NCBI RefSeq assembly: GCF_000227135.1
Contig: NC_018236.1
Span: 175,523 to 203,022 of the forward strand
From: Leishmania donovani
Taxonomy: Eukaryota; Euglenozoa; Kinetoplastea; Trypanosomatida; Trypanosomatidae
Length of the DNA: 27,500 nucleotides
Direction of reading: 5' to 3'
The notes under the pieces are model-generated. The model made no database searches. It worked only from the letters and a program-made list of their open reading frames with translations, and was not told the DNA's origin. The translations under genes were made by a program, and so were the position numbers. Of this stretch, positions 16,855 through 26,408 are shown in pieces; the first letter of the stretch is position 1; each line of letters opens with the position of its first letter.

Positions 16855-16898
16855 GCATTTTTCTTTTCCTTCCCGTTTTCGTGTCTGCTTCGCTGCAG
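16855..16898 (+). promoter_or_regulatory. Predicted trans-splice acceptor for MON2-like gene
   Basis: A classic T/C tract (ATTTTTCTTTTCCTTCCCGT and on) ends in CTGCAG, AG at 16897-16898. A second AG follows at 16917-16918. From 16919 to 17150 there is no AG at all, so the mature 5' UTR must be at least 232 nt if the start is 17151. Confidence 0.75.
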
Positions 16899-17106
16899 AC
16901 CTTTGCTTGCTTGTGTAGTCCTCGCTCTCGCTCTCGCGCGCGCGCGTCGCTGCTTTTCCTCGAACGCCACGGTGCTGCCCCCGCCCGTCCATCTGTGCGT
17001 GCGTGCGTCGTCGCTGCATCGCCTCTGCCTCGTGCCCGCTCGCCCTCTTTATTCGTCTTTACGGCGCTTCGCGGCGCTGCTGCGTCACGGTGCCGTGCGC
17101 CGGCAC

Positions 17107-17175
17107 ATGCGCACGCACACACGCGCCCACCCTCATCCTTCGCCTTCATCATGGCTTCCTATTGGTGGCCGCTAG
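17107..17175 (+). promoter_or_regulatory. Upstream ORF (22 codons) overlapping the MON2-like start
   Basis: The ATG at 17107 opens a 22-codon frame (+1 relative to the main frame) that ends at TAG 17173-17175, beyond the main ATG at 17151. No splice acceptor dinucleotide exists between it and the main start, so every mRNA encoding the 17151 protein should carry it. An overlapping uORF normally lowers translation of the main frame. The peptide itself is not expected to have a function. Confidence 0.6.
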
Positions 17176-20100
17176 GTGGCTTGACCGTCCCGGCGGAGCC
17201 GAAAGGGTCGGCGCCCGCAGGCGCACCAACGGCCGCAGAATCAGGGCCTCCCAAAGCCCCATCCGGACGGACATCAGTGGCGGCGGCGCACAACAGCAGT
17301 GTCACCGCAGCGTCCGCCGCCGATGCGCGCCATCTTGCCCGGGCTGCCTTCCATACGAGCCTCGAGGGCCTCTTGGTGGAGTCGACGAAGCACCGCGGTC
17401 TTGCTGTCCTGCGCGACGCCGTCCTGGACACCCGCCAGCGCCAGTACGACCCGGCTAGCCTTTTTGAGACTCTCTGCATTGCGTGCACATTGTTGGCGGA
17501 GCGCAGCTCTGGCGGGACTGCGGTCACGGCGCGCAGGCACAGCAGCAACGCAGCACATCCTAAAACCTCAAGCCCTGCCGCGAGAGGAAGCATGTCACGC
17601 AGCAGTAGCGGCGCTGCCCTGTACACCATGGGCAGCGGCAATGAGCCGCCACATGTACCGGTCATCGCAACCGAGGCAGCAACTCTGCTGGCGGCCGGCG
17701 CGCATGCCAGCTCCGCGGCGTCTCCGCCGCACCCACTTCACTACCGCCACAACGCGGCATCTCGGGAACTGCTGCTTCAGTCCATCGGCGACATTGGTAA
17801 GCTCATTGCTCTGGCGTTGTTGCCTGTCACGCAGCAGGTCGGTCGTCGTGTGGCAGACCTGGTGCGCGCGCTTGCTTTCCAGCCCTCGCCGACACCGTCT
17901 GTGCAACCTTCTTCGCTAGGCGTGCAGCTGCCAGCGCGAGCTGCCTTACCGCCCCCTACCTGGACGACAAGCGCATCGGTGGCGCCATCCAGTGCGCCGC
18001 AGTCCCATAGCACCGCCCCACGGGACAAGGATCCCTCCAGCGGACTCTTGGATGCCAACTGCGGCGGCGGTGCCATGTCATCCGCCGCAGTCACAGCAAC
18101 TGTTTCCGCTGCCGGACCCGTGCATCTTGTGCACGACGATCCGGTCCTCGTCCGTCTTCTTCAGATGACTGCGTCAGCCGCGTCGAGATGCCCTCTCGGC
18201 AGCAGCGCGCTCGCAGAGCTATACGGCGTACTCTTGCTCTTCTACAGCGGCGTCGCGCCGCAGTCCATGCTGGAGGCGACGTGCGAGGCGACGCTGACGC
18301 ACCACATCCATGCCGTGCTGGCCGCGCTGCATGACAGCGGGGCAGGAGACGACGGCGTCGTCTCAGCCAGCGCGCACGCAAGCGACGACGGCCTAGTGCA
18401 TCGCAACAGCTCGTCCGTAACGCTGACGGCATCCACGTTTGCGGCCCAGCTGCAGGGCGTCGCCTTCATCAAGGACGTCTGCCGCCTCATGGTCGGTGCA
18501 CGCACGCGGTGGCTGCACCTCAGTCCTTATAGCACCAGCACTCCCGCTCCCGGTGGCGCGGCAGGTGGTGAAGGCGCAACGGCGGTCAGTGGCAGCAACC
18601 ACAGCAACAAGCGAGGTGCGGCGGAGCATCACAGGGGCAGCACGCCATCGTCTATGGCCGGCATCACCGCCAGCGTCGCGGCTGCCGCAGCGGATGCTAG
18701 TCGGCAACGGGATCAGGAGCAGCAGCAACTCTCGTTGAGCACGTCGCTGATGTCGAAGTCGATGCTCGGATCACTCGCAGCCTTGTCACCGGGCATCCAG
18801 CATGAGCTGGATGCCCAATCAGCAGCAGCAGCAGCCGCAGCGGGAGCTGTATCAGGTGCCGGCGGTCCTGGTGGTGCAGCAGAGCTTTCCTCGTTATCCT
18901 CCTTAGCGATGACTATGCCGGCGTGCGCCGCAATGGAGGCGGTGCCGGAGCGACTGCGGCTCTTTCTCATGCGCGCCGTGACGCTGTTCTTCAAGGAGCA
19001 GGCCAAGGCTCTGGCGGCCCCAGCGGTGGCGACGGCCGCTGCTGGCGGAGGAGGAGGCACAGATGAAGGTGCGAGCAGAAGCTCAGCTGTCACATCGGCC
19101 GCCGCGGTATCCATGCAGAGCCCGCTGTACGCGCAGTGCCTCAACGACTGCGTCTTCTCTGTCGCACTGTGGGGTCTGCATGAGATGGGCATCGCAGTGT
19201 CCATGCAACCGCCGCCGGCCTTGTTCGTGGAGGTGCAAGAGCAGCAGCAGCGCGATGGGCCCTTTAGCGCGCCACCTTGCTCGCTGGAGGTCTTCATGTG
19301 CACACAGCAACTTGTCCTCGTTCCCATCAGCACGCACCTTCACAGCATGACAAACTCGACCCAGGTGCTTCTTGAGGCGCATGATCGGCTGCTGCAGCGG
19401 CTCTGCAGGCGCCGCAAGCCTTGTGCAACGTCGTCGTCGCAGTGGCTCTGCAGCAGCGGCGAGGCATCAGGAGGCTCGCTGATGAGCAGCAACGATGCCG
19501 AGCGACTGTCACAGGCGGCGACGGTAGTGCTGTCTCTCTGGCGCAAGACCCTTACGAGTGCGACTCTGTTGTGGGAACTGCTGCAGCTGCGGTCCATGCA
19601 AGGCGGCCACAATGCTGAAGAAGTCGCAGCAGGCATGTCGGTGGACACCGAAGCGTATCGTAGCAGCGGCTGGTACTCGAATGAAGAGTGGCGGGCCAGT
19701 TCAGATGTGAAGCGCAACGGTTACAACAGTGACAGCAGCGGCACTGCGGCGCCCTCGCAGCGATGGTCACAGTCGGCACATGACAGCTCCCTGTATCCGC
19801 AGCGGCCTTCGCTCGCGCTCTCACGCTCGCGCGACAACCTCACGAGCAGCCAAAGCGCGCTTGACGGCAGAAATGACAGCGAGAAGGATCGCGCCAGCAC
19901 ACCGCCCGTTCCGGGACTCGGGAACGCCGCGGCGGCCGGCGAGGAGGGTGGCACTGGCGTGGATGCCACGACGGTGCCGTTGCTGGTCCGCCTCGTGCTG
20001 TCCGTACTGGCACTGGTGGTGTCCCACATGCAGCTCCATGCCAACAACATCATGCAGGCGAGCGCGGACGACAAGAGCACCGATGACAGGCGCGGAGGCG

Positions 20101-23100
20101 GCGACGGCGAGGAGGCAGAGGGCGCGGCGTTTACAGGGCCGCTTCTACGGCCCAGCACTCCCCCACGCTTCCTTTCCGCCGGTGACTCCGAGGATGACAT
20201 CGTGGGCGAGCCATCTCTGAAGCTCTCGCCGCTGCACATGGGGCCGGCAGCCGCGAACGCCGTCGGCGCAGCGGCGGCGGCGGCGTCAATACCGCTCTGC
20301 TTGTGTGTAGCGAATGCATCCATAGTGTACCAGTGCTTCACCGAAGTGCTCAACGGTCTCACCGCCTTCGGCCAGCTCTTTTCGCAGCTGGTGGACACGC
20401 AGCTGATGCCGTCGGTGGCCGCGGCAGACAAAGAACAGGTGCTGTGCCGGTGTCGTGAGTGCTTCCTGGTGCTACACCCGCACCTTCTCCACTGCGAGCA
20501 GCTCTGCCTGCGCCACCTCCGCTACGAAGAGGACGTGCTGCCGGTCGTGTTGAAAGCGACCAGTTACTGGGTACAGGTCAGCTGTGTCCTGCAGTTGCCT
20601 GAGCAGCGCGACGCCCACTTGGCAGCGCTCGTGGACGTGCTGCGGACACAGGACCCGGTGGATGGTCACCTGGTCGCCCTGGCCCCGCCAACCGCCTTGG
20701 GCATGTCGGACACCGCCTCTCCCACGACGGCAATGCTGCTGGAAGCGCTTCTCACGCTGAACAGCGCGTGTGCGGCAGCTGAGCCGATCGTGCCGGGATC
20801 CGTCGCCGCCGCTGCACTCAGCCCCAGCGGCGATCGCGACGCTGCGTCGCCGGGCAGCGGGGGTGGCGTCAGGGGGATTCGACAGTATGCCCTCAGCATG
20901 TCCAGCTGGGGCGCTGAATGGCTGCGGCGTCGTGGTCTCACGACCTCCTCCTCGGCCCGTGGCAACACGGCATCACCAGCGCATGCGGGCGGCGGCGGAA
21001 GCGGGAGCTGGACCGTGTCCCCGTCCCAGTCGCAGATGAGCACCACCCCTGCAGGCGAACGAAGCGGGGCCGGCGCACGGCCGTCGTTGGCCGCACCCCC
21101 GCGCATCGGAACGCCGACTCTTATAGCGGCAGCGTCACGTAGCAAGCAGCAGCAGCAGCCCGCGTCGGCATCTTGGGCGATACCGTTGGTGCTCACATCG
21201 CACGGCTGGCGAGCGCCAGCCGTGCAGCACGCCGTCATCCTTGGCGTGTGTCGCTTGCAGCACAAGCTCTTTATCATGAAGACGCTTCACGTCATCGCCA
21301 ACACCCTCGGGGCACAGCTAAAGAGCGGGTGGGCTTTGCTCGCGCGCGGTCTCGCTGTGACGGAGCCTCTGCTGCACATGCTCAAGCGGCTGCTGTCGTG
21401 GATCGAGGAGTCTGCCGAGGAGCAGGAGCAGCAAGAGCAGCTACTCAGTGACGCCCTGCACCTGCGTGACGCGCTGCGTTCCCTCTGCCTCCACAACGCT
21501 TGCCAGCTACCCTACTCTCAGTTCGAAATCTTTTTCACAGAGCTCGTGAGCGCAACTGTGGCCTTAGGGGCAGCAGCGCCGTCACAGCAGCAGGACGGAG
21601 CGGCACTAGCCTTCAACCACTGGGGCTGCGGGGATCTGCACGCGGCGGCGTGCGCCGCCGCTTCCGACCGGCTGCCTCGCCACCACCCACAGGGCTGCGG
21701 CGGGCAGTGGGTGCTCACGTCAGAGTGCCTGAGCGTGTCGCTATTAGCCATGTTGCCCTTCATAGAGCTGCGGTACACCGACGCGACGAACGGCGTAGCA
21801 ACTGGAAAAGTAGGGGACGGCAGCGGTGGGGGCGATCAGCCCGGTGTTCAAGTGGTGCAGCTGCAGCACCAGCGCACCGGTGCTCTTGCTAGGGCACTGT
21901 ATCTGTGGGAGCTGGAGGCGAGGGTGTGCCGCTACGTAACGGACCACCAGCACGTGGAGGAATGGGGAAGGGCACTGCTGACAACAATGAAGACGCACAA
22001 GCGAGCACTGCTGGCGACCACGGCGTCGAGTTCCGTCGAACCAGCCGCAACCGACCCAGACACGCCACTGGGGACTGGGAGCCTCTCGCAGGAGGAGACC
22101 CGCACGATCGAGCTGGTGCTCTCCACAGTCGTCGGCCATGTTTCTACGGTAGCCGTGCAGATGTGTCGATCATCATCGCGGCGTCGGGTTGCGGCAGTGA
22201 CGAGTGCGGGAGGCGAAGGTGGCAGCCCGTTGAATGACACTGGCAGCGCAGCGCCGTCCCCCTCGTATCAAGCCGTGCAGAGCGCCGCCCTCACGCTCAC
22301 CTCTGGCCCCTTCGCCGCTGTGCCGCTCACGCAAGTTGCGAACGCCCTCTTCGCCGCCAGCGCTGCCTCTGGGTCTTCTCTGGGTACGAGTGGCGCGAAG
22401 GACACCCTCGCTGGGGTCGGCAGCGGCGGTCGGCTGCCTCTCTTGCCGTTTGTGCAGGCGGACGCCGCGCAAAGCATCGCACGGCTGCACGCTGCCGTGC
22501 ATCGGTCCTCGCAGGCGATCGCCCTTCACACACCCGCCGACGACAGCCGCAGCAGCGTCGCCACAGCTCCGCCGGTGGCCACCGCGTCTGTCCACCTCGC
22601 CCCGCTAGAGCAACTCCTGGCGAGCCCTTTCGCCCTGCTCGACCGCGTCTATGGCGAGTGGCAGCTGCAGTGTGCTGGCTCGCCGAGCAGAGGCGGTGGA
22701 CAAGGCAGACGATCAGCAGCGGCTAACGCGGCGGAGCAGCATGAGCTGGAGGGTCGCATGTCATCGACTCCACTTGACACGAACGAGGCTCGGGAACTGC
22801 CGCAGAGGGGGGAGAGGTCCGCTAGCTCGGAAGCCTTAGAGGCATCTGCGGCGTTCTCTGTCGTCGCCGGCGCAGTCCCGCAGCTGCTGGGCAACGCCGC
22901 CGCCGCCGTGCTGATGGACGTTGTGAAGATTGTGCAGTCCTATGGCGAAGAAATTGATGGCGCCGCCTGGGAAGCTATCTTGTCCTTGCTGCAGCGAACC
23001 GCCATGGCGGCCAAGGAGCATGACAATACTCTGGCAGGCATGAGTGTCGGTGCGGCTGGTGGGAGCGGCAGTCACACACAAAGCAGTGTCAGCATGGACA

Positions 23101-26100
23101 GCATCGGTGGGCGCAGCGCTAGCAGCACCGGCCTCCTCGGTAAGCCGGGCATCAAGGCGCCCACCAGCGCCGCCGGTGCCACCGTGTCTAGCAGCCAAGC
23201 CGTCGAGTCCCTCAACACCGCTTTTCGCGCGCTGGAGAGCATTCAGCACAACCACATTCCGCGCCTGAATGTGGACGGTCTGCACCGTCTCATCGTGTGT
23301 GTCGGCACCTTCACAGTGCACCGCGTCGACGGAGGGGCTGCCGTTGAGCGCAAGCTGCACACGAATCTGAGCGCCGTGCAGCTGCTGTGGTCTATCGCGG
23401 ACTACCTCGCTGCCTTTGGCAGCGGGGCAGACGAGGAGATCGAGCGCGGCGGCGCCTGCAACAACGCCAACGGAGGTAGCAGCGGCACGGTGAAAGCCAC
23501 GGCCGCCGGGTGTGCAGGTGCGGCTGCCGGCGGAATGCGAGGATCACCGACGCGATGTTCCGATGATGCTTTGGTCGCACAGCACCAGCAGCAGCAGCAG
23601 CAGCAACACGACCGCCTCTGGTGCTCGCTCCTCTGGCAGCTACGTAACGGCTGCCTCGATGATCGGCAGGAGGTGCGCCAATCCGCGCTGCAGACGTTCT
23701 TCGCACTCGTGCAGACGTACGGTTGGCGCTTCTCCGCAGCGTGCTGGCGATGCGTACTACAGGATGTATTGTTGCCGCTCATGGAAATTGTTGCAGTGGC
23801 GACAGGGCTGTGCGCGACCCCTCCGCCATCGCCGCCTGAGCTGGGAGAAGACGGCGCAACAGCCGCAACCGGTGCGGCGGGGGAAAGAGGGGCGCAGGAC
23901 GCGACAAGGCAGCGGCTGCTCCGTAGCTTCATGGATCACCCGCCTCAGCTAGAGGAGGTGCGCGCTGCTTTGTTCGATGCGGGGAGCCGCTTGTTTGTCA
24001 CCCACTACGCGCGCATGCAGGCGGCCGCTACCGCGCTGTCGTCGCCCTCGTCGGCGCGATCGCGGCGTCCTCAGCTGCCCGTCACTGAGGAGGACAAGGA
24101 CGATGCAACGCAGGTGCTGGAGCGCTTCCTGCGACTGTGTGGCGACGTCTGCGTGGTGCTGCGGGGCACATCCGGCGAGCAGGCCGCCGTGGCTGCCGTG
24201 CACGCTCTCCACGGGCTGCTCGTCGAGATGCCAGGGAAAGGGCTGCACGCGCACGGGATACACCTCGCCTGGAGTGCTCTTGAGCGTCTGATCCTGCGCG
24301 GCGGCGGCGGCGGCGATGACTGCGTTGAAGGACCACTTGCGGGTGTGACAGAAGGCATAGCGCCAGAACCCGACACCCAGAGAAGGGCAAAACAGTGCAC
24401 CAACGCGGTAGTGGCGGCCACGGTAGCCGCGGTCTGCGACAGCTTCCGCCTCCAGCGCCTCGCGGCGGCGGCGCCGGTAGCCGCGGTCGGCTCCGCCACC
24501 GCCACTTCACCAAGCGCCGTGGAGCGCAGTCGCAACGCGACGGGTTTCAGCTCGTACTTCAGCAGCTGGGGCGGCGGCGGCGGCGGCATAGCCACCACAG
24601 TTGCAGGGTCAACGTCACGTGCAGAGCTGCGGCACAGCGACCCCTCCTCTCCTGCCCCGTACTTTACTCGTCTGCTCTTTCTCTTGCAGGCTGTCACCCG
24701 CTGCCCGGCTGTTGTGAACTCGTACTACTTCCCGAGCAAGGCGCAGGCCACCCTGCTCGAGGGTTTAGCCGCGGTGTGGCCGACGCTGTCGAGTCGCGAG
24801 GCGCGGACGATGTGGGGCGAGGTGCTCCTGCCGGCCTTTCCGCCAGCGGCGCGGCTGCAGAGCTTTGTTTTGCAGGACTCGCACGAGTCGGTCTCCATCA
24901 CGGTGGTGGACGACGCCACCGCCAACGCAGCAGCGACGGCAGCGGCGAGCACGCGGATCCCGCTCAAGTCGGTAATGCCTCCTGGGTCGCACCCGGGGTA
25001 TCTCGGCGCCGTCATGGAGACGATGCGCGGCTTGATGCTGCGTCACATGGGCGCGGATGCTGTCGGTGCGACCGCTGCGAGGCGCAGAGGGCCCGACGGA
25101 CTGCCGCCGGATCCTGCATCAGCCAACACGTCCGCTGCGGCGACTGAGGCACCAGCGAAGACAACCGACGAGGATCGCGCGCGACTGGCGTTTATGGCCC
25201 CCAGCACCGTGCAAGTCAGCGGCACACTCTTGCTGCTGCACCTCGCCCCTGCGGCGGTTCTAGAAGTGCCGCCGCGATCGGGAAGCGTGCCCTTCAACCC
25301 CCCAGCGCTCTTCCTACAAGAATGTGTCAACGTGTTGCAGTACACATTGTGGGAGCCGGTGCTGGCGCGCACCCGGACGCCGCCAACTTCCGCTGCGGCT
25401 GTACAGTGCCGCCGGGATGGTGTCGTCGCGCTCTGTCGCGTGTTTGAGCTGCTGCTCACCACCACCTCCACAGTGGTGCGGCACCTGCATGCGACTGCAA
25501 CGAGCGGAGCGGCAGCGGCAAGCGGGACCACCACGGTCCCAACGACAACGATAACGCCGCCGCATGTCACAGCGGCGTTGCAGTCGCTCGACTTGCTCGT
25601 GGGCACCCTCGGTGAGGTGGTTCACTTTGTGATGGAGCGGTACGAGGATGTAGTGTGCGCAACGGCCGCCGTCACGACGTTGACGATCGCATCGACTGCA
25701 GAGGGCACGGCACTGGCTCGGGTGGCACGGCGGAGCTTGTCGCTGTTACAGCGCTGGGCATGCGCCATCAGTGGCACACCTTCAGCGCGCTTAGCGCCTC
25801 CGTCGTGTGCCGCGACGCCGCACCACCATCAGCGCACTCGCAGCGGCAGTGATGGCAGCTGCATCATGTCTCCCAGTGCGCAGGGCGCCGTCGCCCGCCA
25901 CGATGTGTGTGCACAGTCCCAGCCTGCCGACCACGCCACCGCACCAACAGCGGCTTCGCGCAGCAAGCTGCAGGATGTAGTGCGAGCCTCCATAGAATCA
26001 CGCAACAAAGCGATCATGGCACAGTTCGTGGGCAACCCCGACGACGCCAGTGCCGGCGCGCTACTCGTCGACACGCTTCGAGACATGCTGCACGTTGCGC

Positions 26101-26408
26101 AGAGCAGCGCACGAGCAGACCCGCGCGCCGGCAGCGATGCGGCGACGCAAAATCTGAACACCATGATGCCGGACCTGCTGCGCCTCGTCGCATGCAGCAG
26201 CCGTGAGCCGCACCGATCCGCTGCGGCGATCTCGCGAGAGCAGGAGATGCGCGAGCTTCTGGCGAATCTGCTGACGCTGGCTGTGGACAAACAGCACAAG
26301 CAGCTCGCCTGCCAAGCCGAATCACGCGGCTGGAGTGGCTGTCGCGCAGACGACTACCGGCTCAACTCGGATGCGGAAGATCAAGATGAGGGCACGTCTA
26401 TCATTTGA
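17151..26408 (+). CDS. MON2: MON2-like protein (Arf-GEF-related endosome/Golgi scaffold), giant form
   Basis: 3085 residues. The N-terminus has a DCB-like helical block (about 64-105, FHTSLEGLLVESTKHRGLAV), then DPVLVRLLQMTASAASRCPL and ELYGVLLLFYSGVAPQSMLE, resembling the DCB/HUS region of large Arf-GEFs. The best family match is in the C-terminal half: IPRLNVDGLHRLIVCVGTF and NLSAVQLLWSIADYL (about 2030-2080), then LWCSLLWQLRNGCLDDRQEV, RQSALQTFFALVQTYGWRF and VLQDVLLPLMEIV, in the order and spacing of MON2 repeats (compare 'NISLTAVGLMWNISDYF' and 'VRKSAGQTLFSTISAHG'). No Sec7 catalytic domain is seen, as expected for MON2, which acts with DOPEY proteins and a P4-ATPase flippase in endosome-to-Golgi traffic. 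Animal MON2 is about 1700 residues; the excess is Ala/Ser/Gly/Gln-rich insertion, including a poly-Gln run just before DRLWCSLL. Start 17151 follows the acceptor at 16897-16898; an in-frame ATG at 16698 is less likely. Confidence 0.8.
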   Translation: MASYWWPLGGLTVPAEPKGSAPAGAPTAAESGPPKAPSGRTSVAAAHNSSVTAASAADARHLARAAFHTSLEGLLVESTKHRGLAVLRDAVLDTRQRQYDPASLFETLCIACTLLAERSSGGTAVTARRHSSNAAHPKTSSPAARGSMSRSSSGAALYTMGSGNEPPHVPVIATEAATLLAAGAHASSAASPPHPLHYRHNAASRELLLQSIGDIGKLIALALLPVTQQVGRRVADLVRALAFQPSPTPSVQPSSLGVQLPARAALPPPTWTTSASVAPSSAPQSHSTAPRDKDPSSGLLDANCGGGAMSSAAVTATVSAAGPVHLVHDDPVLVRLLQMTASAASRCPLGSSALAELYGVLLLFYSGVAPQSMLEATCEATLTHHIHAVLAALHDSGAGDDGVVSASAHASDDGLVHRNSSSVTLTASTFAAQLQGVAFIKDVCRLMVGARTRWLHLSPYSTSTPAPGGAAGGEGATAVSGSNHSNKRGAAEHHRGSTPSSMAGITASVAAAAADASRQRDQEQQQLSLSTSLMSKSMLGSLAALSPGIQHELDAQSAAAAAAAGAVSGAGGPGGAAELSSLSSLAMTMPACAAMEAVPERLRLFLMRAVTLFFKEQAKALAAPAVATAAAGGGGGTDEGASRSSAVTSAAAVSMQSPLYAQCLNDCVFSVALWGLHEMGIAVSMQPPPALFVEVQEQQQRDGPFSAPPCSLEVFMCTQQLVLVPISTHLHSMTNSTQVLLEAHDRLLQRLCRRRKPCATSSSQWLCSSGEASGGSLMSSNDAERLSQAATVVLSLWRKTLTSATLLWELLQLRSMQGGHNAEEVAAGMSVDTEAYRSSGWYSNEEWRASSDVKRNGYNSDSSGTAAPSQRWSQSAHDSSLYPQRPSLALSRSRDNLTSSQSALDGRNDSEKDRASTPPVPGLGNAAAAGEEGGTGVDATTVPLLVRLVLSVLALVVSHMQLHANNIMQASADDKSTDDRRGGGDGEEAEGAAFTGPLLRPSTPPRFLSAGDSEDDIVGEPSLKLSPLHMGPAAANAVGAAAAAASIPLCLCVANASIVYQCFTEVLNGLTAFGQLFSQLVDTQLMPSVAAADKEQVLCRCRECFLVLHPHLLHCEQLCLRHLRYEEDVLPVVLKATSYWVQVSCVLQLPEQRDAHLAALVDVLRTQDPVDGHLVALAPPTALGMSDTASPTTAMLLEALLTLNSACAAAEPIVPGSVAAAALSPSGDRDAASPGSGGGVRGIRQYALSMSSWGAEWLRRRGLTTSSSARGNTASPAHAGGGGSGSWTVSPSQSQMSTTPAGERSGAGARPSLAAPPRIGTPTLIAAASRSKQQQQPASASWAIPLVLTSHGWRAPAVQHAVILGVCRLQHKLFIMKTLHVIANTLGAQLKSGWALLARGLAVTEPLLHMLKRLLSWIEESAEEQEQQEQLLSDALHLRDALRSLCLHNACQLPYSQFEIFFTELVSATVALGAAAPSQQQDGAALAFNHWGCGDLHAAACAAASDRLPRHHPQGCGGQWVLTSECLSVSLLAMLPFIELRYTDATNGVATGKVGDGSGGGDQPGVQVVQLQHQRTGALARALYLWELEARVCRYVTDHQHVEEWGRALLTTMKTHKRALLATTASSSVEPAATDPDTPLGTGSLSQEETRTIELVLSTVVGHVSTVAVQMCRSSSRRRVAAVTSAGGEGGSPLNDTGSAAPSPSYQAVQSAALTLTSGPFAAVPLTQVANALFAASAASGSSLGTSGAKDTLAGVGSGGRLPLLPFVQADAAQSIARLHAAVHRSSQAIALHTPADDSRSSVATAPPVATASVHLAPLEQLLASPFALLDRVYGEWQLQCAGSPSRGGGQGRRSAAANAAEQHELEGRMSSTPLDTNEARELPQRGERSASSEALEASAAFSVVAGAVPQLLGNAAAAVLMDVVKIVQSYGEEIDGAAWEAILSLLQRTAMAAKEHDNTLAGMSVGAAGGSGSHTQSSVSMDSIGGRSASSTGLLGKPGIKAPTSAAGATVSSSQAVESLNTAFRALESIQHNHIPRLNVDGLHRLIVCVGTFTVHRVDGGAAVERKLHTNLSAVQLLWSIADYLAAFGSGADEEIERGGACNNANGGSSGTVKATAAGCAGAAAGGMRGSPTRCSDDALVAQHQQQQQQQHDRLWCSLLWQLRNGCLDDRQEVRQSALQTFFALVQTYGWRFSAACWRCVLQDVLLPLMEIVAVATGLCATPPPSPPELGEDGATAATGAAGERGAQDATRQRLLRSFMDHPPQLEEVRAALFDAGSRLFVTHYARMQAAATALSSPSSARSRRPQLPVTEEDKDDATQVLERFLRLCGDVCVVLRGTSGEQAAVAAVHALHGLLVEMPGKGLHAHGIHLAWSALERLILRGGGGGDDCVEGPLAGVTEGIAPEPDTQRRAKQCTNAVVAATVAAVCDSFRLQRLAAAAPVAAVGSATATSPSAVERSRNATGFSSYFSSWGGGGGGIATTVAGSTSRAELRHSDPSSPAPYFTRLLFLLQAVTRCPAVVNSYYFPSKAQATLLEGLAAVWPTLSSREARTMWGEVLLPAFPPAARLQSFVLQDSHESVSITVVDDATANAAATAAASTRIPLKSVMPPGSHPGYLGAVMETMRGLMLRHMGADAVGATAARRRGPDGLPPDPASANTSAAATEAPAKTTDEDRARLAFMAPSTVQVSGTLLLLHLAPAAVLEVPPRSGSVPFNPPALFLQECVNVLQYTLWEPVLARTRTPPTSAAAVQCRRDGVVALCRVFELLLTTTSTVVRHLHATATSGAAAASGTTTVPTTTITPPHVTAALQSLDLLVGTLGEVVHFVMERYEDVVCATAAVTTLTIASTAEGTALARVARRSLSLLQRWACAISGTPSARLAPPSCAATPHHHQRTRSGSDGSCIMSPSAQGAVARHDVCAQSQPADHATAPTAASRSKLQDVVRASIESRNKAIMAQFVGNPDDASAGALLVDTLRDMLHVAQSSARADPRAGSDAATQNLNTMMPDLLRLVACSSREPHRSAAAISREQEMRELLANLLTLAVDKQHKQLACQAESRGWSGCRADDYRLNSDAEDQDEGTSII
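21200..21225. repeat. Perfect 12-bp inverted repeat with 2-base spacer inside MON2-like CDS
   Basis: GCACGGCTGGCG (21200-21211), spacer AG, then CGCCAGCCGTGC (21214-21225). The arms are exact reverse complements. It lies in coding sequence for the segment SHGWRAPAVQHA. Confidence 0.9.
23583..23609 (+). repeat. CAG-type trinucleotide repeat coding poly-Gln in MON2-like protein
   Basis: A near-perfect run of CAG with a CAA near its end encodes about eight consecutive Gln residues just before the conserved DRLWCSLLWQL block. It is likely to vary in length. Confidence 0.85.

Larger units (their letters stand above)
16059..17150. other. Intergenic region between coiled-coil and MON2-like genes
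   Basis: No supported gene in 1092 bases. It contains a G-run near 16106-16120, C/T tracts (about 16245-16270 and 16500-16545), a CA/CG alternating tract (16805-16832), and the pyrimidine tract and acceptor before MON2. The MON2 frame stays open upstream to an ATG at 16698, but that stretch is repeat-derived sequence interrupted by a strong acceptor signal. Confidence 0.7.

Noticed and set aside
24395..25147. 250-codon alternative-frame ORF within MON2-like CDS
   Set aside because: Alternate-frame shadow, Arg/Gly/His-rich; the main frame here shows ordered helical sequence.
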